From the NCBI RefSeq assembly GCF_023716945.1, contig NZ_JAMQQF010000001.1, positions 25,863-89,862 of the forward strand: a stretch of 64,000 bases of DNA. The letters run 5' to 3'. Below, in pieces: positions 52,505 to 62,309 of the stretch; the stretch's first letter is position 1; every line of letters begins with the position of its first letter. This stretch comes from Frankia sp. AiPs1 (GTDB lineage Bacteria; Actinomycetota; Actinomycetes; Frankiales; Frankiaceae). The position numbers and the translations under genes are program-made. Below the pieces are notes generated by a model. That model searched no databases, had not been told where the DNA came from, and was given only the letters and a program-made list of their open reading frames with translations.

Positions 52505-55500
52505 GTGGGGCTGCGACCGACGCACCTCGGCTATGCCTACCAGGACCTGTTGACGGCGATCCGGCTCGTGGATGTCGCGCTCGGCCGCGCGCTCAGGGTG
52601 ATCGTCGACCTCAAAATGTTCGATGAAGACCGTTTCGACGACGTGACGTGTGAGTGGAGGGGTGGTGGCCGCGAGCGGCTTCAGATCAAACATTCGGCCA
52701 GCGGCAGCGAGTTGGCCGCAGCCAGCTTCACTGGCGATCGTCGCAGCCTTCGTCTGGATCTCCTTGTAGCAGCCGTCAATCGCGATCTTTCCGATTACCC
52801 TGGAACGACGTACCGGATTGTGCTCCGTGATACGGAACCGCGCGACGCGGACTTTGCTTCGATCCTCAAACCGGTCGAGAAGGGTTCTGATCCAGGACCG
52901 GTGTTTCAAGGACTGGGACGTAGCCGGTTTCGATTTGATCCAGAGGCACTCGGAATCACTATGCCGTGGCGGTCGATATTCGCGCATATGGAGAGTGATA
53001 CGGTTCGTCGTGCGTGTGAGCGTATTGTGGTCGACCTTGGACTTCCCGGCTGCTCGCTCAGCGTCCGTGACCCGGGCCCGATAGAACAGGTGCTGTTGCG
53101 CCGGGTCACCCACGAGCTCGGTGCGGGCCGCCCACCGAACCGGCATCGCGCGCCAGAAGATGTCGCACTTGCGCTCATTGAGGCGGCGCAAGCGGCGCGC
53201 AGCCTCAACGGCCCGAAGGGCGTCGTGACTGCGTCGAGCCTCCTTCCTCGGCTCGACCTCGCGGTCGATTTCGGCGCCGTCCGCCAGGGTCACCCTGTCG
53301 ACCGAAGCGTTGAGATCGCGCGACCGCGGGTGCTCGACGCACTGGTAGGAGCGACCAGCATGGCAGCGCGGGATGGTGGCTTGCTGGTCGTAACCGGCGA
53401 TCCCGGCGTCGGGAAGTCGTGGCTGTGCGAACAGCTCGCGGATCGCCTTCACGGCGAATGGATCGTCGCCCGACACCATTGCTGGCTCGGGGCGGAGGAC
53501 GCGAACAGGGACCGGCGAGTGCTTGCGGAAGTCGTCCTCGGTAGTTTGCTGGGGCAGCTTGAGGCAGCGGCTCCAGCAGGTCTGTCAGAGGTCCGGCCCC
53601 GTCTTGCCGCGACGATCGACACCCTAAGAGAGGCAGTCGTCGGAATCCGGAGGGATCAACCGGACCAGCCAATCGCTTTGATTGTCGACGGGCTGGATCA
53701 CGTCAACCGTGTTCTCGGGCATGTGGATGGCGCTGCTTTCCGGGCGCCCGTGGACCACGCCCGCAGGCTCGTCGACGAACTTGCGGCGGTTGATCTGCCG
53801 GCTGGCGTCGTTCTGGTGCTCGCCAGCCAACCAGGTGATCACCTTTCTCGGATCGATGGTACTGCTATGACTATTCCGCCGCTGGATTACAATGAGATCC
53901 GCGACTTGGTGCAGCGGCTCGGCGTGCTCGCCGCCGTGGGCGAAGCTGGGTCCGAGGCGGGTGACACAGACCGGGAACGTTCTGTCGTCGAGCTGGTAAG
54001 CTCCAGGTCTCGCGGTAACGCGCTGTACGTGACGTATCTGTGTCGTCAGGCCGTGAGCCCAGGGCCGCACCTCGGGGACTCGGAGCCTCAGCAGTTTAGG
54101 GCGATCGATCCGCTCGACCGGCTACGCGACGTCCCGGCCTCCGCCAGTACTTTGGACGAGTACTACGCCTATCTGTTCAATGGGCTCGCTGGCCGCCAGC
54201 AAACCGCAGTCAGTTTGCTCGCAGTCTGCGACTTTGCCGTAACCGCTGACGAGCTTCGCGACATTTTCCCTCAGGTTGCCCCTACGCTGGGGTCGGCGCT
54301 CGATGCGATCGTACCGATCATCACGCAGCAGCCAGGAATCGGTGGCCTGAAGATCCACCATGAAAGCTTCAGCCGGTTCATTCGCTGCGCTGTGCGGGAT
54401 GAGACCTGGATCGGCAATATCCGTGAGGCAGCAGCCGACTGGCTAACGCGGCGCGGGTTTTTCACGGATGCTCGCGCATTCCGTCACCTTCCGGAACTGC
54501 TGGCTGATCTCGGCCGCGACGGCGACCTGGCCGCCCTGATCGGACCTGATTTCCTTTCACGTGCGATCGGTGGCCTTCAGCCGCCCGCAGCGATCACTCA
54601 TACCTTGAATCTGGCCGCGCGGCGAAGCTCGGTCCTTGGGGACTGGCGGACACTTGTCCGGTGTGTTGAACTCCGCCGCGCGGCCGACACCTATGAGGAC
54701 GAAGGTATTACCAATACCCTCGTCACCTATGCCGACGTGCTGATCAAGATTGTTGGTGTAGACGCTGTCGCCGCGTCACTTGTCTATGACGGGGTCGCTA
54801 CCATGCCGGCGCGGTGGGGGCTGATGCTGTGCAACGCCGTCGATACTGCTGGCGGTGCCGCGCCTTGGGCGGTCTATCTCGCCGCGCGGGAGAAAAGTCG
54901 TCAGACAGACAACGTCGACTACGGCGATGAAATCGACACGGAAGTATTTCTGGCCGAGCTACGAGGCTCGCTGCGGCTGGAAGACAGGAACTCCGAAGCA
55001 GAACTCGGGGCCGACAGCACCGGAACAGTCTCAGAACGTGTTGCCCGGTTTCTCGGCCAGGACGGGCTGCCAGCGCCCGGTCGGGTGCTCGACGTTCTGC
55101 TGGACTGCCTCAGCCCTCAACCGCTCCTCGACACCATTCCGCTCCTCGAAGACGAGGAAACACGCGCCACACTCCTACTGCGACTCGCCGAAACGTCGGC
55201 GACCGATCGCGGCGGCCTGCCATCCCCCCGGACGCTCGCCGTCGCTTCTTGGGCATGCTCTTCGACGGTTGACCCACGGCGCCTCATGCGTCATGGCGTC
55301 CCGACTGCCGACCTCGCCGACGACATACTCGGGCCCGACACCCACGCGACCCTGAGCGCGGCCACCGCGGACCTGCTGCGCCACCCGAACCCCGGTCTGT
55401 CTGAGGCGATGCGGCGATGGCTGAGGTTGCTAGCCGTAGCGCACGAGCGGCATCCTCACGCGCCCAGCCGTTTGCTTCCCCTAGTTACCGGACCTGGCTT

Positions 55501-57754
55501 CTTCCGCGCCTGGCTACGGTTCGTCATCACTACCACCGGTCTCCGGCGCGACGTCGACGCCGGCCTGCTCGCCCCAGATGCCGCCTCCACGACCGTCCGC
55601 CTCGCCCTCGACCATCTCGCCCGGACTGAGGAACCGTCTGCCGGCAGGCCGGGTGCCCGAGACTTTTGGGAGATCGGCCGATACATCCACCAGGCCATCG
55701 ACGACGCCGCCGCCCTCCTCCAGCACGAGGATCTGGAGGCCGCTCTCACCTCGCTCAACGCGGTCAGCACCGGCACCACCACCTGGACTCGCCCTCACAC
55801 AACGACCGGGCCTCTGGTCACCACCGATCTGCTCGCACTGCTGAGTCGGACGGGCGCCCCCGTCGTCCAGCGACTGACCCAAGAGCTGAGGGACACGCAC
55901 ACGAGCCGCACCGGCCTCTACTCCGAAAGCGCGGCCTTCGAGCTTGAGATGGCCCGGCTGAACCTGGCCGCCGGTAACACGGTCGAGGCTCGTCGCTGCT
56001 GGGACCGCGCCGCCCACTACATGGCCGCCTATAGCGGTCGCAAGGAAACCACCATCTACGAGCTGCTCGATTCAGTGCCGGCGCTTGCCGCAGGAAATCT
56101 CGGTCAGGCGCGGGCGCGACTCGCGCAGGCGCAGCCACTCGCGTACCTCGTCGCGCAGCGCACCGACGGGCGCAGCACCTGGGCGGCACCGCACAACTGG
56201 TGGCGTCGCCTCGCCGACCTCGACCCGAACGCTGCCGCCGACCTGGCCACGACAACCCTCCTCAACGCACCCGGTCTGCCCGACGCGCTGGTGGACGCTG
56301 CCCATCACAGGCTTCTCGCGGGGCAGACCGCCGCCGACCCGGTCGTGCTCGCAGCATTGCGGGTAGCCGCAGGTCCCGGCGGCCGGAACCTCGACAACGA
56401 CCTGGCCCTCCTCGGCCGCCTCGAAGCGCTGCCCCCCGAGGACCCCGCTCATGCCACGGGTGTCCTGCCCGTCCTCGTGAACGCCATCACGAGTACCTAC
56501 GACGATCAGCCCCTGATGCAGACATCATCGTCCGAGGACGGACCCGAACCGAACGCTGCATTGCACCAGGCCGCGCACCGGCTCGGTGGAGACGGCGCGC
56601 CGCCCCGCGAACCGAAGCCCGACAACGGTAACGGCCTACGTGATCAGCCCACACGCACGATCGACACCGCGACGCGCATCCGTGGCCAGTTTCGAGACGT
56701 GTTTCCGCCTGGAGGCATCGGCGCCATCGCCGCCGTCCGTACCTACGGCAGTAAGCCATACGACGAGACCGCCGCATCGCACTGGTCAGCCGACATGCTG
56801 ACCAACGCGATCGGCTGGCGTCTCATCGAGGTCGCGACCGCAGACGGGCCCGCGGCAGCGGAGCAGCTCCTTCGTCGCATCGCTGACGAGTTTGGCCTTT
56901 TGGGTGCGACCGAGGTGCTCGCCGATCTCGCCGCCGGACTCGACCGGCGGCGCAGCAGCTCAGCCAGTCCCGGTAGCCTCGACCGGCTCACCGCTGTGGC
57001 CTTTACGCTTGCCTTCACGAAGATCCGCGGCGGCGGAGGCTGGCTCACCTTCGCGGGGGGTGACCGGCTCGATCTCTGGCAGCAGGCCAACGTTCTCGAT
57101 CCGGCGGCGGCAGCAGCCACTCTTGCCGAAGAAGTCGCAGCCGTAGTCGCCGGCCGGAAGTACGGCACCTACGGTGTCACCCGGGCGCTCATCGCGGCAT
57201 TTGCAGACTCTCCTCCCGCGATCTCCTGGCAGAGCCCTATCGACGCCTCTGCGTGCTGGGACGCGGCCTTCGGGATCATCGCCCAGCGGCTGCCAGGTGA
57301 TGCTGATATCGGCGTCGGCCTGTACCGGCCGGCACCGGGACCGGTCCGTCAGCCGGTCGAGGACGCCGCGCTCAGCCGCCTCGCCCTCGCGACTCTCGCG
57401 ATGCCTGACCGCGGTGATCGGCGCCGCGCGCTCCTCGCCGCCGCCGTCCTCTTGGCCGCCCGACCAGCCGCAGCACAAGCCGCAGTGGCAGACGTGCTCG
57501 CCGCCGATCTCGGTGCCGGCCCTCTCACCTGGCTACTCACCGTTCTTCGCGACGAGCTCCAGAACGGACCGTTGTGCGTCACTCTCGTCGCGCAGCTTGA
57601 GGTCCTCGCACAAAGCGACATGCTCTCGGTCCGCACTGCCGCTGCCAACGCCCTGGCCGCTGCCGGCCTGCCCACGCCTGACCCTCCCGCGACCCCTGCC
57701 CACCCAAAGCTTGCCTGGGCCATCGCTGCCAACGCCGAGGTGGACATCCCGTGA
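52505..57754 (+). CDS. Giant STAND NTPase with Cap4/DUF4297-like N-terminal nuclease (Avs-like)
   Basis: This is a 1749-residue protein. Residues 9-64 (GYAYQDLLTAIRLVDVAL, FDDVTCEWRGGGRERLQIKH) match the Cap4/DUF4297 nuclease start, with the QxK form of the PD-(D/E)XK motif (Asp46, Gln60, Lys62). A NACHT/STAND ATPase follows: Walker A TGDPGVGKSW near residue 300 and Walker B IALIVDGLDH near 395. The remaining 1100 residues form an alpha-helical repeat sensor. Avs-type proteins sense phage proteins with such repeats, oligomerise, and unleash the nuclease. The GTG start has AGAGGTGAC upstream, and the last codon overlaps the next gene. Confidence 0.78.
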   Translation: MGLRPTHLGYAYQDLLTAIRLVDVALGRALRVIVDLKMFDEDRFDDVTCEWRGGGRERLQIKHSASGSELAAASFTGDRRSLRLDLLVAAVNRDLSDYPGTTYRIVLRDTEPRDADFASILKPVEKGSDPGPVFQGLGRSRFRFDPEALGITMPWRSIFAHMESDTVRRACERIVVDLGLPGCSLSVRDPGPIEQVLLRRVTHELGAGRPPNRHRAPEDVALALIEAAQAARSLNGPKGVVTASSLLPRLDLAVDFGAVRQGHPVDRSVEIARPRVLDALVGATSMAARDGGLLVVTGDPGVGKSWLCEQLADRLHGEWIVARHHCWLGAEDANRDRRVLAEVVLGSLLGQLEAAAPAGLSEVRPRLAATIDTLREAVVGIRRDQPDQPIALIVDGLDHVNRVLGHVDGAAFRAPVDHARRLVDELAAVDLPAGVVLVLASQPGDHLSRIDGTAMTIPPLDYNEIRDLVQRLGVLAAVGEAGSEAGDTDRERSVVELVSSRSRGNALYVTYLCRQAVSPGPHLGDSEPQQFRAIDPLDRLRDVPASASTLDEYYAYLFNGLAGRQQTAVSLLAVCDFAVTADELRDIFPQVAPTLGSALDAIVPIITQQPGIGGLKIHHESFSRFIRCAVRDETWIGNIREAAADWLTRRGFFTDARAFRHLPELLADLGRDGDLAALIGPDFLSRAIGGLQPPAAITHTLNLAARRSSVLGDWRTLVRCVELRRAADTYEDEGITNTLVTYADVLIKIVGVDAVAASLVYDGVATMPARWGLMLCNAVDTAGGAAPWAVYLAAREKSRQTDNVDYGDEIDTEVFLAELRGSLRLEDRNSEAELGADSTGTVSERVARFLGQDGLPAPGRVLDVLLDCLSPQPLLDTIPLLEDEETRATLLLRLAETSATDRGGLPSPRTLAVASWACSSTVDPRRLMRHGVPTADLADDILGPDTHATLSAATADLLRHPNPGLSEAMRRWLRLLAVAHERHPHAPSRLLPLVTGPGFFRAWLRFVITTTGLRRDVDAGLLAPDAASTTVRLALDHLARTEEPSAGRPGARDFWEIGRYIHQAIDDAAALLQHEDLEAALTSLNAVSTGTTTWTRPHTTTGPLVTTDLLALLSRTGAPVVQRLTQELRDTHTSRTGLYSESAAFELEMARLNLAAGNTVEARRCWDRAAHYMAAYSGRKETTIYELLDSVPALAAGNLGQARARLAQAQPLAYLVAQRTDGRSTWAAPHNWWRRLADLDPNAAADLATTTLLNAPGLPDALVDAAHHRLLAGQTAADPVVLAALRVAAGPGGRNLDNDLALLGRLEALPPEDPAHATGVLPVLVNAITSTYDDQPLMQTSSSEDGPEPNAALHQAAHRLGGDGAPPREPKPDNGNGLRDQPTRTIDTATRIRGQFRDVFPPGGIGAIAAVRTYGSKPYDETAASHWSADMLTNAIGWRLIEVATADGPAAAEQLLRRIADEFGLLGATEVLADLAAGLDRRRSSSASPGSLDRLTAVAFTLAFTKIRGGGGWLTFAGGDRLDLWQQANVLDPAAAAATLAEEVAAVVAGRKYGTYGVTRALIAAFADSPPAISWQSPIDASACWDAAFGIIAQRLPGDADIGVGLYRPAPGPVRQPVEDAALSRLALATLAMPDRGDRRRALLAAAVLLAARPAAAQAAVADVLAADLGAGPLTWLLTVLRDELQNGPLCVTLVAQLEVLAQSDMLSVRTAAANALAAAGLPTPDPPATPAHPKLAWAIAANAEVDIP

Positions 57755-58896
57755 CGTCTGATCACCGCGCAGTCGCCGCGGCGGCCATCGACGAACTTTC
57801 GGCCTCCCGGCTCGACGCGGTGGACAATCTACCGGGGCTGCGCGAAGCGGCAATCGACCTCGCGGCTGCTGCCCTCTCAGGCGACGCCGGCGAACTCATG
57901 CATGCACAGATCCAACACCTGCGCCGGCCTGGGAGCAGCCTCTTCCCCGACGCGTACCTCGCAGTTGACGCAGCAGCCGAGGACGCACTGCAACGAGCGG
58001 GTGCAGGCCTCCGTGTGGCCCTGGCCCAGGCCGGGAAACTCTTCGACGCACGCCGCTACGAGCACGCCATGGCCACACGGCTCAGCGACGATCCACGCTT
58101 CGCCCTCCGCGCCGAACTCGCCCGAGTTCCACGGCCCCTCACGCGGCCCGAACCCCTGACATGGTCGATCCCACCTGCCCCGTGGGCCAGAGACACATAT
58201 GGCAGCGACCCGAGCCCTTGGCCTCCCAGCGGGCTTGAGACAGCCGCCGCACTGCGCTGCCTTCCAAGCGGAGCAGCAGCGCTCGCCAGCGTCGAGGACG
58301 GTGCCCACGCTGGCTGGGCACAGATCGGCATGATCGAACGTCACCGGACGCCCGCGAACAGACATCACGACTGTCCAGCCCGGCAGGTGCTGATCGCCGT
58401 CGGGCTGGAGGTGACGGACACTGAACCCCCAGCGAAGTCGCCGCCCTTCACGGAAGTCCCATGGCAGCTGTGGATCTGGCAACCAGAGCAGCTGGAAGAG
58501 ATCGTCAATCCACGTGTCGCGACCCGGCGCCTTTCAACCGGCAGCTTTCCCGCTGTAGCACTTACCAACCAAATCCACACCGGCCTCGGGACACCTCTGA
58601 ATGTTCTCGCGCCCATTCTTGACGTGGTCATGGCACTCAGGCTACGGCCCACCGCAGGCATATGCGGGTTCAGTCTCAGCGACAACAATGGAGCGGGCAT
58701 CATTTGCCGCCAGTGGCATGGCCACCTCGTTCACGACGGAAACGTACAGCCGCTTATGCCCGCGGTTGAAGGAGCCGACCTTTTGATACGCCCGGACCTG
58801 TTCGATCGGCTCCGTACCATCATCGAAGACGCACGCATCCGAGCTGGCATTTTCGTCGACTACCAGGAAGGCGTAAAACCCGCCGGCGGCGCATGA
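57751..58896 (+). CDS. Unknown partner of the STAND gene
   Basis: The GTG start overlaps the STAND stop (GTGA), so the two are co-translated. The 381-residue product has a helical N-terminal half (AAIDLAAAALSGDAGELMHA, AEDALQRAGAGLRVALAQAG) and a mixed C-terminal half (PWQLWIWQPEQLEEIVNPRV, AGICGFSLSDNNGAGIICRQ). I recognise no catalytic motif. Constant coupling suggests a regulator, inhibitor or accessory sensor of the STAND protein. Confidence 0.65.
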   Translation: MTSDHRAVAAAAIDELSASRLDAVDNLPGLREAAIDLAAAALSGDAGELMHAQIQHLRRPGSSLFPDAYLAVDAAAEDALQRAGAGLRVALAQAGKLFDARRYEHAMATRLSDDPRFALRAELARVPRPLTRPEPLTWSIPPAPWARDTYGSDPSPWPPSGLETAAALRCLPSGAAALASVEDGAHAGWAQIGMIERHRTPANRHHDCPARQVLIAVGLEVTDTEPPAKSPPFTEVPWQLWIWQPEQLEEIVNPRVATRRLSTGSFPAVALTNQIHTGLGTPLNVLAPILDVVMALRLRPTAGICGFSLSDNNGAGIICRQWHGHLVHDGNVQPLMPAVEGADLLIRPDLFDRLRTIIEDARIRAGIFVDYQEGVKPAGGA

Positions 58897-58948
58897 GAAA
58901 CGGCCGGACTTCGTCCCCGGGCAACAGCGCGAAGATGCCGTTCACAGG

Positions 58949-59707
58949 TCACGGTAGCTGCTCCACGCCCACGACATCGTTCGGCGCGACGCTACCTTTG
59001 CAGTCCACGCCATACAGGCTCGCCCAGCCGGCAGGATCATGATCACTTCGAATCGCCGAATACACGTACCAGAAAGCGGCGATCACCGCCGCCTTCCCTA
59101 CATCCGGAGAACGGAACTTCACGATGCATTTTTTGGATGCCGCCTCGAATGCTTCTTGAAGGTTGTGTCCAAACGAGCGTCCGATGTCCTGGACAATTTC
59201 CGGGGTTGCGAGATAGTCGTGACAGCCGATCGCCCCGGGATTGAAATGATTGCCGCGGACGAGTAGGGCATACGGACCATGGAGTGACGCGTTTGACACT
59301 TTGTGTCGGTAAAGAAACCCGCTATGTCCGCTGCCACTCCCTTCCAGGTCAGCTCTGAACCTCTGCCAATCCCTCTCGGTAATCCGATCCCCGATGAGCT
59401 CATACAGAGACGACCAGATCCTTTCAATTACTTGACCTAGCGGAAGGATCCCTTCGCGGAGAAATGAATCCGGATCAAACGAGCGGGTACCGTGGAAATA
59501 GTACGCCCCGCCAAACCTCGTAGAGTCGAATTCGACATTGACCTCTGACAAGAATGCCTTGACGGCTTGCTCTTCGTGCTCGCCAGTGAAGTCGCCTTCC
59601 ATGCTGCGCTCACGGATTGCCCTGACCAAGACGTCCTCCCGGACGTGAAACGCAGCGGTCAGCGAGCGCAGCGCAGACGCCGGGGTGTGGCAGTCGAGGT
59701 AAAGCAT
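58949..59707 (-). CDS. Unknown protein with an ART/DarT-like opening motif
   Basis: This 252-residue protein is encoded in clearly less GC-rich DNA than its neighbours, a sign of acquisition. A block FGGAYYFHGTRSFDPDSFLR then EGILPLGQVIERIWSSLYEL recalls the start of ADP-ribosyltransferase-like folds (HxT/HGTR followed by a hydrophobic helix), but no Glu motif can be assigned. I start it at the ATG at 59707; an ATG/GTG further upstream (59761) is open in the same frame. Convergent with the STAND operon. Function unknown. Confidence 0.6.
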   Translation of the reverse strand: MLYLDCHTPASALRSLTAAFHVREDVLVRAIRERSMEGDFTGEHEEQAVKAFLSEVNVEFDSTRFGGAYYFHGTRSFDPDSFLREGILPLGQVIERIWSSLYELIGDRITERDWQRFRADLEGSGSGHSGFLYRHKVSNASLHGPYALLVRGNHFNPGAIGCHDYLATPEIVQDIGRSFGHNLQEAFEAASKKCIVKFRSPDVGKAAVIAAFWYVYSAIRSDHDPAGWASLYGVDCKGSVAPNDVVGVEQLP

Positions 59708-59761
59708 CGTCGTCCTAGCCCTTAGAAGTCTAACCGTGGAAGGCCCACATGGTTGGGTCAC

Positions 59762-60297
59762 AGCGCACCGAACTCATCAACCGCACCGACTTGTTCCCGG
59801 TCGCCGAGATGAGGCGACAGCAGGAGTCGCACTCATCGACGCAGCACCGCGCGCCGCCGATGAAGACCTTACGACATGCGCGCAGCGACTCCGCGCGCAT
59901 CCGAGCCCTCGACCTCAGCGATCGCGGATTCACCGGCGAGAGTTCGACGGTCCACGATCGGGAGACATCATCCGGGCGACGCGCCGCTTCGGAGAAACAA
60001 CGTGGGTGGAGCTGGCGTCGGGGGCGGGAGGCGTGACAGCACCCTGGCCCGGGCTTCGCACACCCGCCGGTCGTGCCGCTGGGAGGCCTGACGGTCTTCC
60101 TGACCTCGACCTGGGTGCGGGCACCCTCGGGCGCCCGCAGGGACACCTCGTACCGCCCCGCGGGGCGGCCCCAGGAGTTGCGTCCCCGGCCGTGCTGCTG
60201 CGAGCAGCGGCAGGAGGCACGGCCAGCCGTCGACGGATCTGGACTGGCCGGCGCTTCTACTATAGGTGGTCCTCAGCCGCCGGGTGTCGGAGTGTGC
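59762..60297. other. Intergenic region, mostly unassigned
   Basis: No supported gene in these 536 bases; overlapping short frames on both strands are Arg-rich shadows. A TACTATA box at about 60257-60263 is a likely -10 element for the Ntn-hydrolase-like gene, which has GGAG six bases before its ATG. Confidence 0.45.
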
Positions 60298-61101
60298 ATG
60301 ACTTCTATCGTCGCGTGGGTCGCAGTCGACGCGCGTGCGCCGTCGTCCTTGTACGTGGCCAGCGACAGCAGGATCACGTGGGGTGGTCCAAAACAACGCT
60401 GGGACCAGGGCAGGAAGGTGTTCGCTTGTCTGACGGAGGCGCACCTGTTCGCATACGTCGGCGACGTCCTGTTCCCTGCACTCGCGCTCCCGACCATCAC
60501 CGACAGAATCGATCGCGGTCTACTCGTCGATGACGGTCGAGGCTGGGAGGTGAACGTCCGCGAGGCGGTGCGACTCCTCCATTCCGACTACCCGTCCAAG
60601 TACCGAAAAGACTTCGGGATAGTCCACGGCTACCGGAGCGGTGAGGGAATGTCCTGCCGGTTTCACCTCGCGGTAACCAAGTACAATGCGGCATCAGACT
60701 CCTGGCGGGCTGTCGACCCATCGATGCCCGAGAGGTCGTCGATCCTCCATGTGGACGGAAGCGGCTCGCGAGCCGTGCGCGACGCGGCGCTCCTCTGGCA
60801 GCAGAGCCCTTCCCGCGACACGAGTAGGGCGATGTTCGGCGCGTTCCATGAGGCCGTATCGACCGGCACCGACCCAATGAGCGGTGGTGCTCCACAGGTC
60901 GGCGGTCTCTACCGAATCGGAGCTGGGAGGATATTTGGAGTGTTGCTCGACGGGAAAAGATACCTCTCGGGCGCCAAACTAGTCGGACGGGAAAATCTCG
61001 CGGGCGTGGAGTGGCGCAACAACCTTTTCGAGCGAGTTGACGGCAAGAAGCGTAAGCGCCTTCCGGGCGCCCAGAGGCATCACCCGCGAACAGGCGGCTA
61101 G
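60298..61101 (+). CDS. Proteasome/HslV-fold Ntn-hydrolase-like protein
   Basis: The 267-residue product begins M-T-S-I-V. Removal of Met would leave Thr at the N-terminus, the nucleophile position in proteasome beta subunits and HslV. The following pattern, VASDSRITWGG, then WDQGRKVFACLTEAHLFAYVGD, matches the spacing of the conserved Asp17 and Lys33 and the sheet after it (HslV: GDGQATLG, KKVRRL...VIAGFAG). A self-processing peptidase is therefore likely. It has no ATPase partner next to it. Its place in a defence island suggests use against phage proteins or for activating a toxin; that is inference. Confidence 0.55.
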   Translation: MTSIVAWVAVDARAPSSLYVASDSRITWGGPKQRWDQGRKVFACLTEAHLFAYVGDVLFPALALPTITDRIDRGLLVDDGRGWEVNVREAVRLLHSDYPSKYRKDFGIVHGYRSGEGMSCRFHLAVTKYNAASDSWRAVDPSMPERSSILHVDGSGSRAVRDAALLWQQSPSRDTSRAMFGAFHEAVSTGTDPMSGGAPQVGGLYRIGAGRIFGVLLDGKRYLSGAKLVGRENLAGVEWRNNLFERVDGKKRKRLPGAQRHHPRTGG

Positions 61102-61218
61102 AGAGTAAGGGAGTAGCGGAGCGCTGTACCCAGGACCCAATTTCCGCAGGCGCGCCGATTTGGCCTACCAGGTTCACAGCTGTAAGGCGCGAGGCCCGCT
61201 GGGTGGCCTGAGGCTGCG

Positions 61219-61782
61219 TTATTTGGTTCGTGGGTCGTCGGCGGTGACGTGAGTCCGTCCAGGGAGGATATCGTCGATGGTGACCTTGGACTTGCCGAAT
61301 CTCTTCGCGAGGCTTGGGCGTGTTTCGCCTCGCGCGTGGCGTTCCCGGATGTCGCGGGCGTCGGCCGCAGTGAGTTGACGACGGGTGCGGGGTCCGCCGA
61401 CGGACTGGTGGATCCGGCCGCGTGCGGTCTGGCGGACTGCGTCTTCGCTGACGCCGAGTCTGGCCGCGACGGCGCGGACCGGTTCGCCGTCGGCGACGGA
61501 GTGGCGGATGTCGAGGACGGTGCGCTCGGACATGCCGCGGGTCTGTGGGACCACGCCTCGCGGCTCGCCCACATTGGTGAACGACCTGCCGTGGAGTACA
61601 TCCGCGACGGTCTCGCGATCAACATCGTAGGCGGCGGCGAGGCTTATCACGCTCTCGTGGTCATCGTGGTGTCGGCGGCGGATCTCGCGGGCGAGATCCG
61701 CATTGAGGCGTCGTCTTGCAGTCGGTAGTGCCCGGACCGGGCCGCCTGCCTCGAGCCGGTGCCTGCCTTCGAGCCAAGAGCC
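61219..61782 (-). pseudogene. C-terminal remnant of an HNH/HTH paralogue
   Basis: The frame encodes three and a half of the HTH repeats of the protein at 26219: GSWLEGRHRLEAGGP, LAAAYDVDRETVADVLHGRS, VAARLGVSEDAVRQTARGRI, KRFGKSKVTIDDILPGRTH. The N-terminal HTH and both HNH modules are missing; upstream DNA is instead the opposite-strand DUF2637 remnant. Protein-level identity to the intact copy is high in the shared part, so the break is recent. Confidence 0.75.
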
Positions 61783-61870
61783 CGCCCCCGGCGGAGGCCA
61801 ACCGCCGCGAGCCGGCACCCGCGTCGACAGCCGAGCCAACACACGACCAGACTACCGTCGAGGTCCGACG

Positions 61871-62089
61871 GCACGCGAGGCCGCTCGCGAGGCTCGCAGG
61901 CAGGACCTGCTGCACCGCGCCCGCGCCGAGGACGTCCTGCACTGGCAGCAGCACCAACGCCCAATCTCCGCAGAAACCCTGCGCAAACGGCTCGCCGTCG
62001 GCACCGAGACCGCCCGCGGCCTGGTCACCCAACTGCGCACCGACACCCACGGCGCGCTGGATGGCCGCAGCAACCGGCCGACGTCGTAG
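61871..62089 (+). pseudogene. 3' remnant of a third DUF2637 gene
   Basis: The frame reads AREAAREARRQDLLHRARAE then DVLHWQQHQRPISAETLRKR and TARGLVTQLRTDTHGALDG, nearly identical to the tails of the genes at 25182 and 47687. The membrane core and leader are absent. It points away from the HNH/HTH remnant, whereas the intact pair is co-directional, so an inversion or two deletions took place. Confidence 0.8.
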
Positions 62090-62309
62090 ACTAGGGCGGC
62101 GAACCGAGGACGCGGATCTCGCCGGTCGCTGATCCTCCCGTCCGGCTGACGGATCACATCGTGGTCGCCCGCGCGGTGCCTATCGGGCCGTCATCCTCAC
62201 GGTGAACGACTACACCGTCTGAGCTTGGTCCTCGGCCGGTGCGCCAAGTCGGGTGGCTGCGGCGGCCTTGTCTGCGCTGGACCGTGTTTCCCGTCCGGGC
62301 GCACCTGTG

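Noticed and set aside
59730..60146. Cys-rich minus-strand frame upstream of the Ntn-hydrolase-like gene
   Set aside because: A few CxxC-like pairs suggested a zinc protein, but the rest is Arg/Pro-rich and no family pattern was seen.
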